Shown: positions 17,220 through 26,501, counted from the stretch's first letter. The stretch is 64,000 nucleotides of DNA from Algoriphagus halophilus (GCF_900129785.1 NZ_FSRC01000001.1:558001-622000), one strand, 5' to 3'. The notes: generated from the letters alone by a model not told the origin. Numbers and translations are program-made.

Positions 17220-18364
17220 GAAAATTGTCCATCAAAGTGATACGCTTTCACGGAGTCTTTGGCTGCAGCTTCACCGATTTTATAGAGTTCTTCCCGGTTT
17301 TCTGCGTTGCTCATTTCTATGAGACTTGCCACATCTTTTTCCGTGTAATTTTTACCCAAGCCTAAGCCGTTGAGTTCATTTTCGGTGATAGGGAAATTGT
17401 ATCTAAGATATTTGATCATGGGTTTGCCACCGATGTAATCATCTCTCAATGTCTCAATTTCCATATCTATATAATGGGCAGTAGGGGAGTTGGAGAGCCA
17501 CTGTAGCATAATCTGGTTTTGCCAGCTCGCATCCTGCATCAGCATATCCGGCACATTCATGGCCCAGGTTTTCATCCAGGCTTCTTTGATTTCACCTACT
17601 TGTTTTTTGAATACACTATAACCCGTCCCTACAGAAACCACACTTAATTTATCTTCTCCCATTTCCCAATGGAATGGGAATCCTCTTAAGGTAGCTACCA
17701 TTAGTAAAGTCATGGAAGGATTGTTTGCCATACTCACTCCACCATCCACAAATGCCGCTTGTTGCCCGTCGCCTACATCAATCATTTGCGGTGCAAAATA
17801 GGTAGGAGCGGCACTACTTGCTCTGACCGCCTGCCAAAGCGGGATGTTTTTATTTTTCCCCAAACTGGTGTCAAAAAATTTCCCCTGAGGATGATTGATC
17901 AAAGGCCATACGCTATTGGTGTCAGCTCTTTTAGCGACAATACAAAGACCGGTTTTGATTTGATCGCTACCCAAGGTGATGTCTCCAAAAGCTCCTTTCA
18001 ATGATTTTTCCAACACCGTATAATCGTAATTGGCCTTCAGGAATTTCCAGGTTTGAAGGGGATTCCAAAAGCTATATTTTTTGCCGAAAATCTTTCCTCC
18101 CAAATCCATATAGAGATCTTTAATATCGTCTACTTTCATTCCTATGGCCAAAGCAGTCGCGATAATGGAGCCCGTGGAAGTACCGCCGATTAAGTCAAAA
18201 TGATCACACAAGAGATAATCTTGGCCGTGTTTATTTTGCAGAATGGTCTCGATCTTTTTGAGGTACCCCAAACTCAATGCACCTCGGATTCCTCCTCCAT
18301 CTAAAGAAAGTATGTTTTTGGGTTCACCGGTAAAAGAAAGGTGATCATGCAGTGTCTTTTTCAT
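17216..18364 (-). CDS. Patatin-like phospholipase
   Basis: A 382-residue patatin-family lipid acyl hydrolase. The oxyanion loop (DGGGIRGALSLGYL, from residue 22), the nucleophile elbow GGTSTG with Ser63 and the dyad Asp207 in the DGG motif (AAFVDGGVSMANNPS) are all intact, so the enzyme should be active on membrane phospholipids. No signal peptide is seen. Patatin lipases of this type act as membrane-degrading effectors in CBASS (CapV) and other conflict systems, but also in ordinary lipid turnover. The gene is the last of a minus-strand group with DUF5995 (124 bases upstream) and a pentein gene, and converges with the TIR-like/DUF4071 gene with overlapping stops. No cyclic-nucleotide synthase is nearby. 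Confidence 0.88.
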   Translation of the reverse strand: MKKTLHDHLSFTGEPKNILSLDGGGIRGALSLGYLKKIETILQNKHGQDYLLCDHFDLIGGTSTGSIIATALAIGMKVDDIKDLYMDLGGKIFGKKYSFWNPLQTWKFLKANYDYTVLEKSLKGAFGDITLGSDQIKTGLCIVAKRADTNSVWPLINHPQGKFFDTSLGKNKNIPLWQAVRASSAAPTYFAPQMIDVGDGQQAAFVDGGVSMANNPSMTLLMVATLRGFPFHWEMGEDKLSVVSVGTGYSVFKKQVGEIKEAWMKTWAMNVPDMLMQDASWQNQIMLQWLSNSPTAHYIDMEIETLRDDYIGGKPMIKYLRYNFPITENELNGLGLGKNYTEKDVASLIEMSNAENREELYKIGEAAAKDSVKAYHFDGQFS

Positions 18365-18488
18365 GTTCTAAAAGTCTAAAAATTAAATTCTTATTTAAGT
18401 TACGTTTTTTCCTTGTGGGTATAAAGCTGCGGGTAAGGATTTTGAAGATAGGTCGAATTCAAGTGGGTAGTTGAAATAAAAGGCACAT

Positions 18489-19190
18489 TTAAAAATCAAT
18501 GGCAAGAATCCTATTTCGCTTTAATACACTCCGTTCTAGTTTGGCTCTAAGAATTTCTCGGTGTTCTATTCCTTTTGTTCCCAATAACACGCAAGCTTGA
18601 TCCCAAACTTCTTGTCTCCAATGGGTAATCAGAGAAGATATGAGGTATTCATCCAGGTTACCAAAAACATGATCCATCCATTCCATCAAAAGATCCGAGG
18701 GATTGATCAGTTCATCTTGTACTTGATCTATGGAAGTTGCAATTATTTCATTGACCTTACAATGGTCCTCATAGCGTAACTGCTGCTCTTCACGACTTAA
18801 ATGGGGCCATTCTTGGTCAAGAAGATCAAATAAAGTCAATACCAAGTCATAATTGATATGCGCATTTACTCCCATTAATAAATATTGAACCTGCCGTAAG
18901 TTGAGTTCGGCGGTGCACTGATGCACCTCCTGCCAAATTTTTGGGGAGGTTTTTCCGCAATCATAACATTCCAGGGCATCAAAGTAATAATTGGCAAACC
19001 GATGAAGGAGGGTACTGATCCAAACTCTGTCATGAAACTCATCCATTTCTATCGCTTGAAACATATTTCCAGTCATGAGACGGTAACAACTTAAAAAAAC
19101 CTGCCGATCATCGTTTTTTGTTTTCCAGTCCCTGATAAGGAAATCCATTCGGTTTAACACATCCAAATTAGTTGCCATCACTAGATTCAT
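18489..19190 (-). CDS. DUF5995 family protein
   Basis: A 233-residue helical cytosolic protein. The central segment LLMGVNAHINYDLVLTLFDLL is the signature of DUF5995, together with MTGNMFQAIE, LLHRFANYYFDALECYDCG and a downstream VNEIIATSIDQVQDEL. The conserved histidines and aspartates look like a possible metal or heme site, but no function is established for the family. ATG at 19190 is used; a second in-frame ATG at 19178 is equally possible. The pentein gene ends 26 bases upstream, so the two are probably co-transcribed, with the patatin gene following. Confidence 0.7.
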   Translation of the reverse strand: MNLVMATNLDVLNRMDFLIRDWKTKNDDRQVFLSCYRLMTGNMFQAIEMDEFHDRVWISTLLHRFANYYFDALECYDCGKTSPKIWQEVHQCTAELNLRQVQYLLMGVNAHINYDLVLTLFDLLDQEWPHLSREEQQLRYEDHCKVNEIIATSIDQVQDELINPSDLLMEWMDHVFGNLDEYLISSLITHWRQEVWDQACVLLGTKGIEHREILRAKLERSVLKRNRILAIDF

Positions 19191-19216
19191 TCAATGTTAC
19201 GAGTAAGGGGTTCTGT

Positions 19217-20668
19217 TTAATCTCCCCTCTTGAGATATTTAGAAATGCAATGCACCACCCCCTGTCTTTTAGCGAAGCTATTGAAGTCTCCAAGACGGTG
19301 TACGGTAAAGCCGAAGCTTTCCCAAAGTGCCTCCATATGATCATCCAAAACAGCTAGAGAAGCATATTCTCCATGACCGAATGTAGGTAAATAGACATGC
19401 TTGCCTACCTTTTCACTGTTTTCTACCAAGCAATTGTTGGAAGTGATATGATGCCAATTTCTGACAGAGGCTAGATCATTTTCCCTGGCGCCAAGGTAAA
19501 GGAGGTCTTTCAAAGCGCTATTGATATCTTTGTCATCAGGATTTTGGACGGCAAGGTCTCTCAAATAAGAAATTGGGATTTTTCTACCTGTGAATTCAGG
19601 ATAATGTACCAAAGGGTTTCGGTGAACAATCACCCCTTGCTTTTTAAAAGATCGGGCAATTTCATCATAGGCTTCTTGAAGGTTATGACGACGGTTTGGG
19701 AACCCCAAGAGCTCATTGCCTAACTTGGGAGAGCCGACCATGATTTCAAATTTCCCATCTTCATTCTTCCCGATCAAACTGATAAACATATCCACATGAA
19801 AAATAGGTTGGAATGGACCGGTACCTACTCCCACAATATCCAGAATGTATTCGTCTGATTCTTTATTGCCTACATAAGCTGATATTGGGATTTCTTTTTT
19901 AGTCCCCGCCACGAACATCGGTCTGTTTTTATCCAAAAAATCAGAAAAACTCTGACGGACCAGCTCTTCTATTTGTTGACCTGTATTGACTCTTAGAGGT
20001 AGGGTTTGATCTTGGATTTGATGAATGGTGTCCTGGTAATAGTCTTTTCCCAATATCCAGAAATCATCTGCAACCAGGCAATTTCCACCCTGAAAAATCA
20101 ACGGCGCCTGACTTGCGTTGATGTTGGTGTATTCTTCAATACTGTCTGCCAATAATTGATCTCCGGAACGAGGGAATTCCCAAGGTTCCATTAAATAATA
20201 AGTTTCGTCATAGGCGTCCTTTAATGCCAAATAGGCATCTTCCGCCCAGTCAGTAAAGTCCACATAACTAGGAATAGGAACCCAGGAAATCAAATTGGAT
20301 TCATGGCCTACTGAACTAAACCAGGATTCAATGGTGTCTCGGTCCTGTTCATAATGTACAATGATAAACTTGGTTCCTAAACGAAGCGCTTTGATGACAG
20401 ACCGATAGGCCTCCGTCCTTTCGGAGGCTCCAAAGTGGGGGACAGAAGGAAAAGCGAAAAGAATGGTATCAATTACTCCTTTATAGGAACTGATCAATTC
20501 AGGTGTTTGAAGACCTGGAGTGGGACTTTGGGCCTTTGTTTCAAATCCTGTAGCGGTAGTTTTCCCTCTTGTTTTCCCTGTTTTAAGCTTGTCTCCAAAG
20601 ATGCGCATGTCTTTGGGAGCATCTGGGTGAATTGCAAAAAAGATCGATTGATTAATCATTGATTTCAA
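19217..20668 (-). CDS. Pentein-fold deiminase/amidinotransferase-like protein
   Basis: A 483-residue protein of the guanidine-modifying (pentein) superfamily, which includes peptidylarginine and agmatine deiminases. Visible landmarks are IFQGGNCLVADD (191-202, equivalent to the E/Q-G-G-N-x-L segment with substrate-binding acidic residues), the catalytic His-x-Asp pair at His291/Asp293 (FHVDMFISLIG) and the C-terminal nucleophile Cys474 in GVVHCISKYL. It is about 110 residues longer than agmatine deiminase, mostly through an N-terminal extension and an insertion around 310-400. The substrate is therefore uncertain; free arginine-like metabolites or protein arginines are both possible. It heads the minus-strand group pentein-DUF5995-patatin. 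No signal peptide is seen. Confidence 0.7.
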   Translation of the reverse strand: MKSMINQSIFFAIHPDAPKDMRIFGDKLKTGKTRGKTTATGFETKAQSPTPGLQTPELISSYKGVIDTILFAFPSVPHFGASERTEAYRSVIKALRLGTKFIIVHYEQDRDTIESWFSSVGHESNLISWVPIPSYVDFTDWAEDAYLALKDAYDETYYLMEPWEFPRSGDQLLADSIEEYTNINASQAPLIFQGGNCLVADDFWILGKDYYQDTIHQIQDQTLPLRVNTGQQIEELVRQSFSDFLDKNRPMFVAGTKKEIPISAYVGNKESDEYILDIVGVGTGPFQPIFHVDMFISLIGKNEDGKFEIMVGSPKLGNELLGFPNRRHNLQEAYDEIARSFKKQGVIVHRNPLVHYPEFTGRKIPISYLRDLAVQNPDDKDINSALKDLLYLGARENDLASVRNWHHITSNNCLVENSEKVGKHVYLPTFGHGEYASLAVLDDHMEALWESFGFTVHRLGDFNSFAKRQGVVHCISKYLKRGD

Positions 20669-20751
20669 GTTGATTGAAAAAGTTCGATACTAAAATTTAG
20701 CTGCTTTCAAGAAGAAATCAAAAAAATAAGAGGATGCAAAAAAATAATGTA

Positions 20752-20770
20752 AGGGCATTGGTAATGCCCT
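20752..20770 (-). terminator. Candidate terminator after the DOPA dioxygenase-like gene
   Basis: A perfect 8-bp stem (AGGGCATT and AATGCCCT) with a 3-base loop. On the minus strand it is followed after seven bases by a T-rich run (complement of the A-tract at 20740-20745), consistent with a weak intrinsic terminator for the gene at 20846-21658. Confidence 0.5.
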
Positions 20771-20845
20771 CGAGATTGGATAAGGTTTCCCTAGCGTAAA
20801 ACTCTAACTTATGGTTATCCGTCCCAGGAAAGCATTCGACCTATT

Positions 20846-21658
20846 TTAGGCTCCAATTTTAACAGAGGTCATGGTCAATGAACCTGCCAAGGGTTTATCA
20901 TTGAATAATGAAATCTCCTCATTTTTATCCTGTAACCCGAGGGTGTATAATAAGGGTAAAAAATGCTCGGGTGTAGGAATTGACAGTTGAAAAGCTCTCC
21001 CTTGTTTAGAAAACTGAATTAGGTTTTCATGATCCCTATTCAAGATAAATTCACTCATTTTTTGACTTGCTTCCTCCGCCCAGTCAAAAGCATAATTTTC
21101 GTTCAGTCTTCTCCAATCTACCATTCGTAAATTATGGACTAGGTTTCCACTTCCCACAATCAACACTCCTTTGTTCCGTAATGCTCGAAGTTCCTGTGCT
21201 ATTTGATAGTGTTCTTGTGGGCTTTTTCTGTAATCAATACTCATTTGAATGATCGGGACATTAGCTTCCGGATACATATGCCGGATTACTGACCAGGCTC
21301 CATGGTCCAAACCCCATTGATCATCCAGGTGAACCTCAGAGCTTTTAACCAGTTGCTGGGTTTGTTTGGCAAGAGCCGGACTTCCGGGTGCTGGATATTG
21401 GACCTCATACAAAGCTTTTGGAAATCCACCAAAATCATGGATTGTTGGAGGGAAATCCATCGCAGTGACTTGGGTTCCGGGAGTTTCCCAATGAGCAGAA
21501 ACCACCAGAATGGCTTTGGGCATTTCTATTTCAGAGGATACTTTCCTGAAACCTTTCACAAATTCATTTTCTTCAATGGCATTCATGGGGCTTCCATGAC
21601 CTAAAAAAAGGACTGGCATGGTAGAAGTGTTTCCCAAAGACTCAATAAATTGTTTCAT
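20846..21658 (-). CDS. ygiD: 4,5-DOPA-extradiol-dioxygenase-like protein (YgiD/LigB family)
   Basis: A 270-residue member of the LigB-type extradiol dioxygenases closest to bacterial YgiD, which opens the ring of L-DOPA using a single metal. The metal-ligand motif MPVLFLGHGSPMNAIEENEF (His21), the second block VSAHWETPGT, and GVLIVGSGNLVHNLR plus the late PTPEHFLPLLYTLG histidine are all present, in the family's order and at its usual length (about 260-270). No signal peptide. It is monocistronic, with a hairpin downstream. The physiological substrate in non-pigmented bacteria is unknown; the symbol follows the E. coli homologue. Confidence 0.88.
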   Translation of the reverse strand: MKQFIESLGNTSTMPVLFLGHGSPMNAIEENEFVKGFRKVSSEIEMPKAILVVSAHWETPGTQVTAMDFPPTIHDFGGFPKALYEVQYPAPGSPALAKQTQQLVKSSEVHLDDQWGLDHGAWSVIRHMYPEANVPIIQMSIDYRKSPQEHYQIAQELRALRNKGVLIVGSGNLVHNLRMVDWRRLNENYAFDWAEEASQKMSEFILNRDHENLIQFSKQGRAFQLSIPTPEHFLPLLYTLGLQDKNEEISLFNDKPLAGSLTMTSVKIGA

Positions 21659-21862
21659 CTCAATTGAATTAGCGCTTTTCTAGTGGTATAGACTATGGTT
21701 TTTTAAACCCTTTTGCTTATCCATCTTTGAATTGGTACTTCCTAAATCGAGAAGTTAAAGGACAAGTTCCATTTCTAGGACAAAGATTTTACCAATCATA
21801 TGGACTATTGAGTTTTCAAAAAAGGATAATGAACCCTTTTTAATTTTTGTTTTATCTTGACT

Positions 21863-21902
21863 CTTCTAAAACGAGGTTGAAAATGTCAACACCTTTTAGA
21901 AG
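21863..21902 (+). promoter_or_regulatory. Imperfect hairpin in the leader of the BNR-protein gene
   Basis: CTTCTAAAA (21863-21871) is the exact inverse of TTTTAGAAG (21894-21902), with an inner TTGA/TCAA stem and a five-base loop, together an imperfect stem of about 17 pairs. It ends 38 bases before the ATG at 21941. It could be a leader structure or a protein-binding palindrome. Confidence 0.4.
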
Positions 21903-21940
21903 TTTTCATCTAGATTACTAAAACCCGTCACCTGTCCCAA

Positions 21941-24900
21941 ATGAAGTTTAAGCTTACCTTTTTGTTGCTTTTTGTAGTGATTGGCCATGCTGTTTTTGCT
22001 CAATCTACCGACCTCTCTGGCCTTCAAAACTTGAATGTCAGGAATGTGGGGCCTGCCAATATGAGTGGAAGAATCACGGCCATAGACGTGGTCACTTCAA
22101 ATCCAAAAATCATGTACGTTGGTGCGGCCTCAGGAGGGGTTTGGAAATCTGAGAATGGAGGTTCGGCTTGGAAGCCAGTTTTTGATGATCAACCCACACA
22201 AAATATTGGAGCCTTGGCAATCCAACAGAGTAATCCGGAGGTGATTTGGGTAGGGACAGGAGAGGGGAATCCCAGAAACTCCATGAACTTAGGTATGGGG
22301 GTTTTTAAAAGTCAGGATGGTGGAAAGACCTGGCAACATATGGGGCTAAAGGAAACCAAAACCATTCATCGAATTATCATCGATCCTAAAGATGCCAATA
22401 CAGTGTATGTAGGAGCGATGGGTGATCCATTCACTGCCAACGAACATCGAGGTCTTTATAAAACCACAGACGGAGGGAAAACTTGGGAGAAAATTTTGTT
22501 TTCCAATAATCAATCGGGAATTGCTGATTTAGTCATGCATCCTGAAAACCCAAACATACTTTTTGCAGCACTTTATGAACATAAGCGAACTCCCTATTAT
22601 TTCACTTCGGGCGGTTCTGGTTCAGGTCTTTATGTCACCAAGGATGGAGGGGTAACCTGGCAGCAACAAGGAGAAAATGAAGGATTACCTGCTGGAGAGC
22701 TGGGAAGAATTGGCTTGGCAATTTCCCTGTCCAATCCTGAAAGGATGTATGCAAAAATAGAAGCGAAAAGAAATGCCATCTATAGGAGTGACAATGGGGG
22801 GAATACCTGGCAGTTGATTAATGATGATCCAAAGTTTGCAAATAACAGACCCTTTTATTTTCAGGATTTAGCCATTGACACCGAAGACCCCGACAGGCTA
22901 TATAATATTTACCAGCCTTTGTCAGTGAGTTATGACGGAGGAAAATCATTTGATCCGGTTCCCATGATCCCTGCTGATGAAACCAAAGGAATTCATGCTG
23001 ATTTTCACGCATTTTGGGTCAATCCAAATGATGCACAGCATTTTATAATTGGGGGCGATGGAGGATTAGGAATCACCTATGACCATGGGAAAAGCTGGTA
23101 TTTTCCTGAGTCTATTCCAGTCGCCCAATTTTATCATGTGGGAGTGGACCATGACGTCCCTTACAATGTCTATGGTGGAATGCAGGATAATGGCAATTGG
23201 TCTGGCCCAGCTTATACATGGAAGCGTGGAGGAATAAGGACCTTGTATTGGCAATACCTCGTGGGAGGAGATGGTTTTGATATTGCTCCAGACCTGGATA
23301 ATTCAAGGTTTGGTTATGGCTCTTCTCAAAACGGTGATTTATATCGATATGATAAAATTACCGGCTACTATGTCAGCATTCAACCCCCGGCTCCGGACTT
23401 AGCAACCAGTTTACGGTTTAACTGGAATGCTGGGTTTGCAAAGAATCCCTTTGATTCCAATTCTGTCTATTATGGATCACAATATGTCCATAAGACCTAT
23501 GATAAAGGACGCACTTGGGAAATTATTTCACCGGATTTGACCACCAATAATCCTGCCCATCAAAAGGCAGACTATGGAGGATTGACATTGGATGTATCAG
23601 GAGCTGAACGCTACAATTCGATTTTAACAATTGCTCCAAGTAGCCTAAATGACCAGATTATCTGGGTAGGAACCGATGATGGTCAAGTACAGTTGACTAC
23701 TGATGCAGGAAAGACCTGGAAAAATATTACGTCCAATATCCAGGAAATGCCTGAAGAAGGTTGGGTTGCCCAAATTGAGGCTTCTAGGTATGAAGAAGGA
23801 GCGGCTTGGATGGTGGTCAATAATTATAGAAAGGGTGATTATGCGCCATATCTGTTTCAAACCAAAGACTTTGGGAATACCTGGCATCGGATGGCAGACG
23901 AAGGTCAAGTAAGAGGGTATGCGCTTTCTGTAATCCAAGATCCAGAAGAGTCTGGTTTAGTATTTCTTGGCACCGAACATGGATTATGGATAAGCTTCGA
24001 CGAAGGAGAAAGTTGGGAGCAATTTCAAAATGGATTTCCCTCAGTATCAACCATGGATTTAAAAATTCAAGAACCGGAGTCAGCCCTGATCATCGGGACT
24101 TTTGGTAGAGCAATATGGATCCTAGATGATTTACTTTCTCTTCGGGAAATTGCTTCAGGTAGGCTTAAATCTGGAATTAATGCGATGCCTATGAACGATG
24201 CGGTCCAAGTCAAAGGCTTGTTTATCAATCCTCCAGGCAATATTTGGAGCGGTTTTAATACCACTTTTGAAGGAGAGAATAAAGTGTTCCAACAAACGAA
24301 GATTCCTTTTTACTTGTCAGAAATCCCTGAGGAAAACAGGACGGTAACTGCCAGGATTTATGATGCCGAAAATAGATTGATCAATACGGTGGAATCTTCT
24401 CAATTGGAAAAAGGGCTGAACTATATGATTTGGAAATTGGATGAGCATTCTTCCTCTTTAAGACCGAAAGGGACCGATGAATTTTCAAGAGACATTCCTG
24501 TATTGCCAGGAGAATATAAGATAGTACTTTCCTTTGGGGAGTATCTTGATTCCACCGCTGTCCAGGTAATTCCAGATCCCAGATTTAATCTGGATCCCAA
24601 GGTAGATGTGGAACTGTACAAGTATAGAAAAGCCATTGATGTTCAGGTGAAAAAGCTTGCAGAGGTCTTAGGGTTGATGGATGAAAAAACAAAGGAGGTA
24701 GACCACCTGATTGAAAAATTAGAAGAAGGAGAAAACACGAATCCAAGTTTAGAATTGGCTAAGAACATGAAAGCACAACTCCAGGCTCTTCGGGCCCAGG
24801 GACAAACCCCTAGGCCAGAAAGACAAGTAGGAGCTTGGCAATCCTTTGAATCTTCTCCTTACTCAAAAGTCCAGGAGGTATTAAAAATTGCGGCAGCTCA

Positions 24901-25036
24901 AACTCAACAACCCTCTGTTCAGCATCAGGAAATCTTGAATCAGGCTACTGAATTGGTGGAAGAATATTCTAAAACCGTGGATTCATTTATGGGAATAGAA
25001 TGGAAAACCTTTGAATCGAAAGTAAACCTGGATTAG
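21941..25036 (+). CDS. Secreted BNR/sortilin-like beta-propeller protein
   Basis: A 1031-residue exported protein with a signal peptide (KFKLTFLLLFVVIGHAVFAQ). From residue 25 to about 760 it consists of repeated BNR/Asp-box motifs (S/T-x-D-G-G-x-T-W: KSENGGSAWKPV, KSQDGGKTWQHM, KTTDGGKTWEKI, VTKDGGVTWQQQ, SDNGGNTWQLI, TTDAGKTWKNI), as in sortilin/Vps10-like and sialidase-like propellers. The C-terminal 270 residues include an immunoglobulin-like segment (KLDEHSSSLRPKGTDEF) and a helical tail. Such Bacteroidota proteins are often annotated as glycosyl hydrolase or photosystem-assembly-like, but no catalytic residues are evident and the function is unknown. It lies alone and converges on the AKR-RidA gene seven bases away. 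Confidence 0.82.
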   Translation: MKFKLTFLLLFVVIGHAVFAQSTDLSGLQNLNVRNVGPANMSGRITAIDVVTSNPKIMYVGAASGGVWKSENGGSAWKPVFDDQPTQNIGALAIQQSNPEVIWVGTGEGNPRNSMNLGMGVFKSQDGGKTWQHMGLKETKTIHRIIIDPKDANTVYVGAMGDPFTANEHRGLYKTTDGGKTWEKILFSNNQSGIADLVMHPENPNILFAALYEHKRTPYYFTSGGSGSGLYVTKDGGVTWQQQGENEGLPAGELGRIGLAISLSNPERMYAKIEAKRNAIYRSDNGGNTWQLINDDPKFANNRPFYFQDLAIDTEDPDRLYNIYQPLSVSYDGGKSFDPVPMIPADETKGIHADFHAFWVNPNDAQHFIIGGDGGLGITYDHGKSWYFPESIPVAQFYHVGVDHDVPYNVYGGMQDNGNWSGPAYTWKRGGIRTLYWQYLVGGDGFDIAPDLDNSRFGYGSSQNGDLYRYDKITGYYVSIQPPAPDLATSLRFNWNAGFAKNPFDSNSVYYGSQYVHKTYDKGRTWEIISPDLTTNNPAHQKADYGGLTLDVSGAERYNSILTIAPSSLNDQIIWVGTDDGQVQLTTDAGKTWKNITSNIQEMPEEGWVAQIEASRYEEGAAWMVVNNYRKGDYAPYLFQTKDFGNTWHRMADEGQVRGYALSVIQDPEESGLVFLGTEHGLWISFDEGESWEQFQNGFPSVSTMDLKIQEPESALIIGTFGRAIWILDDLLSLREIASGRLKSGINAMPMNDAVQVKGLFINPPGNIWSGFNTTFEGENKVFQQTKIPFYLSEIPEENRTVTARIYDAENRLINTVESSQLEKGLNYMIWKLDEHSSSLRPKGTDEFSRDIPVLPGEYKIVLSFGEYLDSTAVQVIPDPRFNLDPKVDVELYKYRKAIDVQVKKLAEVLGLMDEKTKEVDHLIEKLEEGENTNPSLELAKNMKAQLQALRAQGQTPRPERQVGAWQSFESSPYSKVQEVLKIAAAQTQQPSVQHQEILNQATELVEEYSKTVDSFMGIEWKTFESKVNLD

Positions 25037-25043
25037 CAGCAAA

Positions 25044-26501
25044 TTAATCAGCGGAGGAAATGATTGCCTCCGCTTCTATTTCTACGAGGTAACCTTCACC
25101 CACTAATTTGGCTTCTACCAAAGTATTGGCTGGGTTGATTCCTTTAAACCGTTCTCCATGTGCTCGGGCCACGGGTTCCCAGTCTTTAATTTCATTGACA
25201 AAAATCCTAGTCCTTACCACATCTTCCAAAGAACCTCCAAAGGAGGTAAGGACTCCCTCAATTTTATCAATCACAAAATGGGTTTGGGCTGCTGGATCCA
25301 GGCCGCCAATTTGATCTGGTCCATGGGTAGAAGTAGTACCCGATATATAGATTCTATTTCCATCTTTTACCGCCCTACAATAGCCGGCATATTCTTCCCA
25401 TTCTGTTCCGCTGAAGATCTGTTCGCGTTGCGCTGTTTTCTGAATAGGAGTGAATGCCTTTGGGATGGTTTCCAAATGGTCACTGAGATCTCCTGAAGCG
25501 GTTAAGAACGGTGGTTTTCTGTATTCGTCTCCACAATCTCCAGGTATAGGGGTTAAACTTCTTTGAGCTTCTTGGATAAGCTCAAGATCTTCCGCTTGTA
25601 AATTGATTTCAAGCAGTTTTTTATTGTCTTCAATATGTTCGCTCTCTCCCAGGCGTGCACCTACGATGATGGCTGCAACATTGGGATTCTCCAAAATACA
25701 CCGCCCCGCAATGTTGGCTACTGATACTTGGTGTTTCTCCGCTACCTGCTTGAGGGTTTGTAATAATTGTTGAAACACCTCCCAGCCACCGGCAGCATCT
25801 ATGAAGCGCTTGTATTTCATTTGAGACCAGGTTTTGATTTCTGAATTGCTGGGTTCAGCTTTTCCTACCCACCTGTCCGTTAAAAAGCCTCCGGCCAAAG
25901 TGCCAAATGCCAATAATTTGACATGATACGTATCACAGACCTTTTTCATCTGTTGCGTAGCTCGTTGGTCAATTACCGAATGGCAAACTTGATTACTAAC
26001 AATAGGGATTCCACTTGCACATGCAATTCTCAAATGGGCAGCGTCAAAATTAGTAACCCCAAGGTGTTGGATCAGTCCTTCTTCCTTCAGTTCATTTAAA
26101 TAGAATAGTCCATCGAGCCAGCTTGGATCAGGGTAGTACCATGCATGGAATTGCAACAAATCTATCGAGGTTTGTTGCATTCTGTCAAGGGCAGTTTGAA
26201 TGGCGCTGCGTACATCTGATCTGGTTATTTTCCCTGGCTTTGGAACCCATTTGGTAAACAGTTGGACCTTTTCTTTTTCAGAAAGACTGTTTTTAAATGT
26301 CCCAGCAATAATTTCACTGGAACCATAATGGTCCGCCATATCAAAAGAAGTAAATCCGGAATCAACATAAGCCTGCATGTATTTGGAAGTACTGACAGGG
26401 TCCAGGGTATTCCCGTCGCGCTCCATATCAGCAATTTGCCAAAGTCCGGTGACGATCCTCGAGATCTTTAAATTTTCTGCTAATTCAATATTCGGATTCA
26501 T
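25044..26501 (-). CDS. Aldo/keto reductase - RidA fusion protein
   Basis: A 485-residue fusion. Residues 1 to about 320 form an aldo/keto reductase barrel with the catalytic tetrad Asp54, Tyr59, Lys84 and His119 (FDMADHYG, LFTKW, DLLQFHAW), so NAD(P)H-dependent carbonyl reduction is expected. Residues about 350 to 485 form a RidA/YjgF-like domain (YCRAVKDGNRIYISGTTS, VLTSFGGSLEDVVRTRIFV, ANTLVEAKLV), a trimeric fold that hydrolyses reactive imines in classical RidA. The late arginine of RidA active sites (usually in an R-x-A/T-V motif) appears replaced at NTLVEAK, so imine hydrolase activity is uncertain. It follows the amino acid permease gene by three bases, indicating an operon and hinting at an amino-acid-derived substrate. 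Confidence 0.85.
   Translation of the reverse strand: MNPNIELAENLKISRIVTGLWQIADMERDGNTLDPVSTSKYMQAYVDSGFTSFDMADHYGSSEIIAGTFKNSLSEKEKVQLFTKWVPKPGKITRSDVRSAIQTALDRMQQTSIDLLQFHAWYYPDPSWLDGLFYLNELKEEGLIQHLGVTNFDAAHLRIACASGIPIVSNQVCHSVIDQRATQQMKKVCDTYHVKLLAFGTLAGGFLTDRWVGKAEPSNSEIKTWSQMKYKRFIDAAGGWEVFQQLLQTLKQVAEKHQVSVANIAGRCILENPNVAAIIVGARLGESEHIEDNKKLLEINLQAEDLELIQEAQRSLTPIPGDCGDEYRKPPFLTASGDLSDHLETIPKAFTPIQKTAQREQIFSGTEWEEYAGYCRAVKDGNRIYISGTTSTHGPDQIGGLDPAAQTHFVIDKIEGVLTSFGGSLEDVVRTRIFVNEIKDWEPVARAHGERFKGINPANTLVEAKLVGEGYLVEIEAEAIISSAD

Noticed and set aside
17216..18364. Patatin gene as a CapV effector of a CBASS operon
   Set aside because: No CD-NTase cyclase, Cap2/Cap3 or other CBASS gene is present nearby; only the effector-like lipase is seen.
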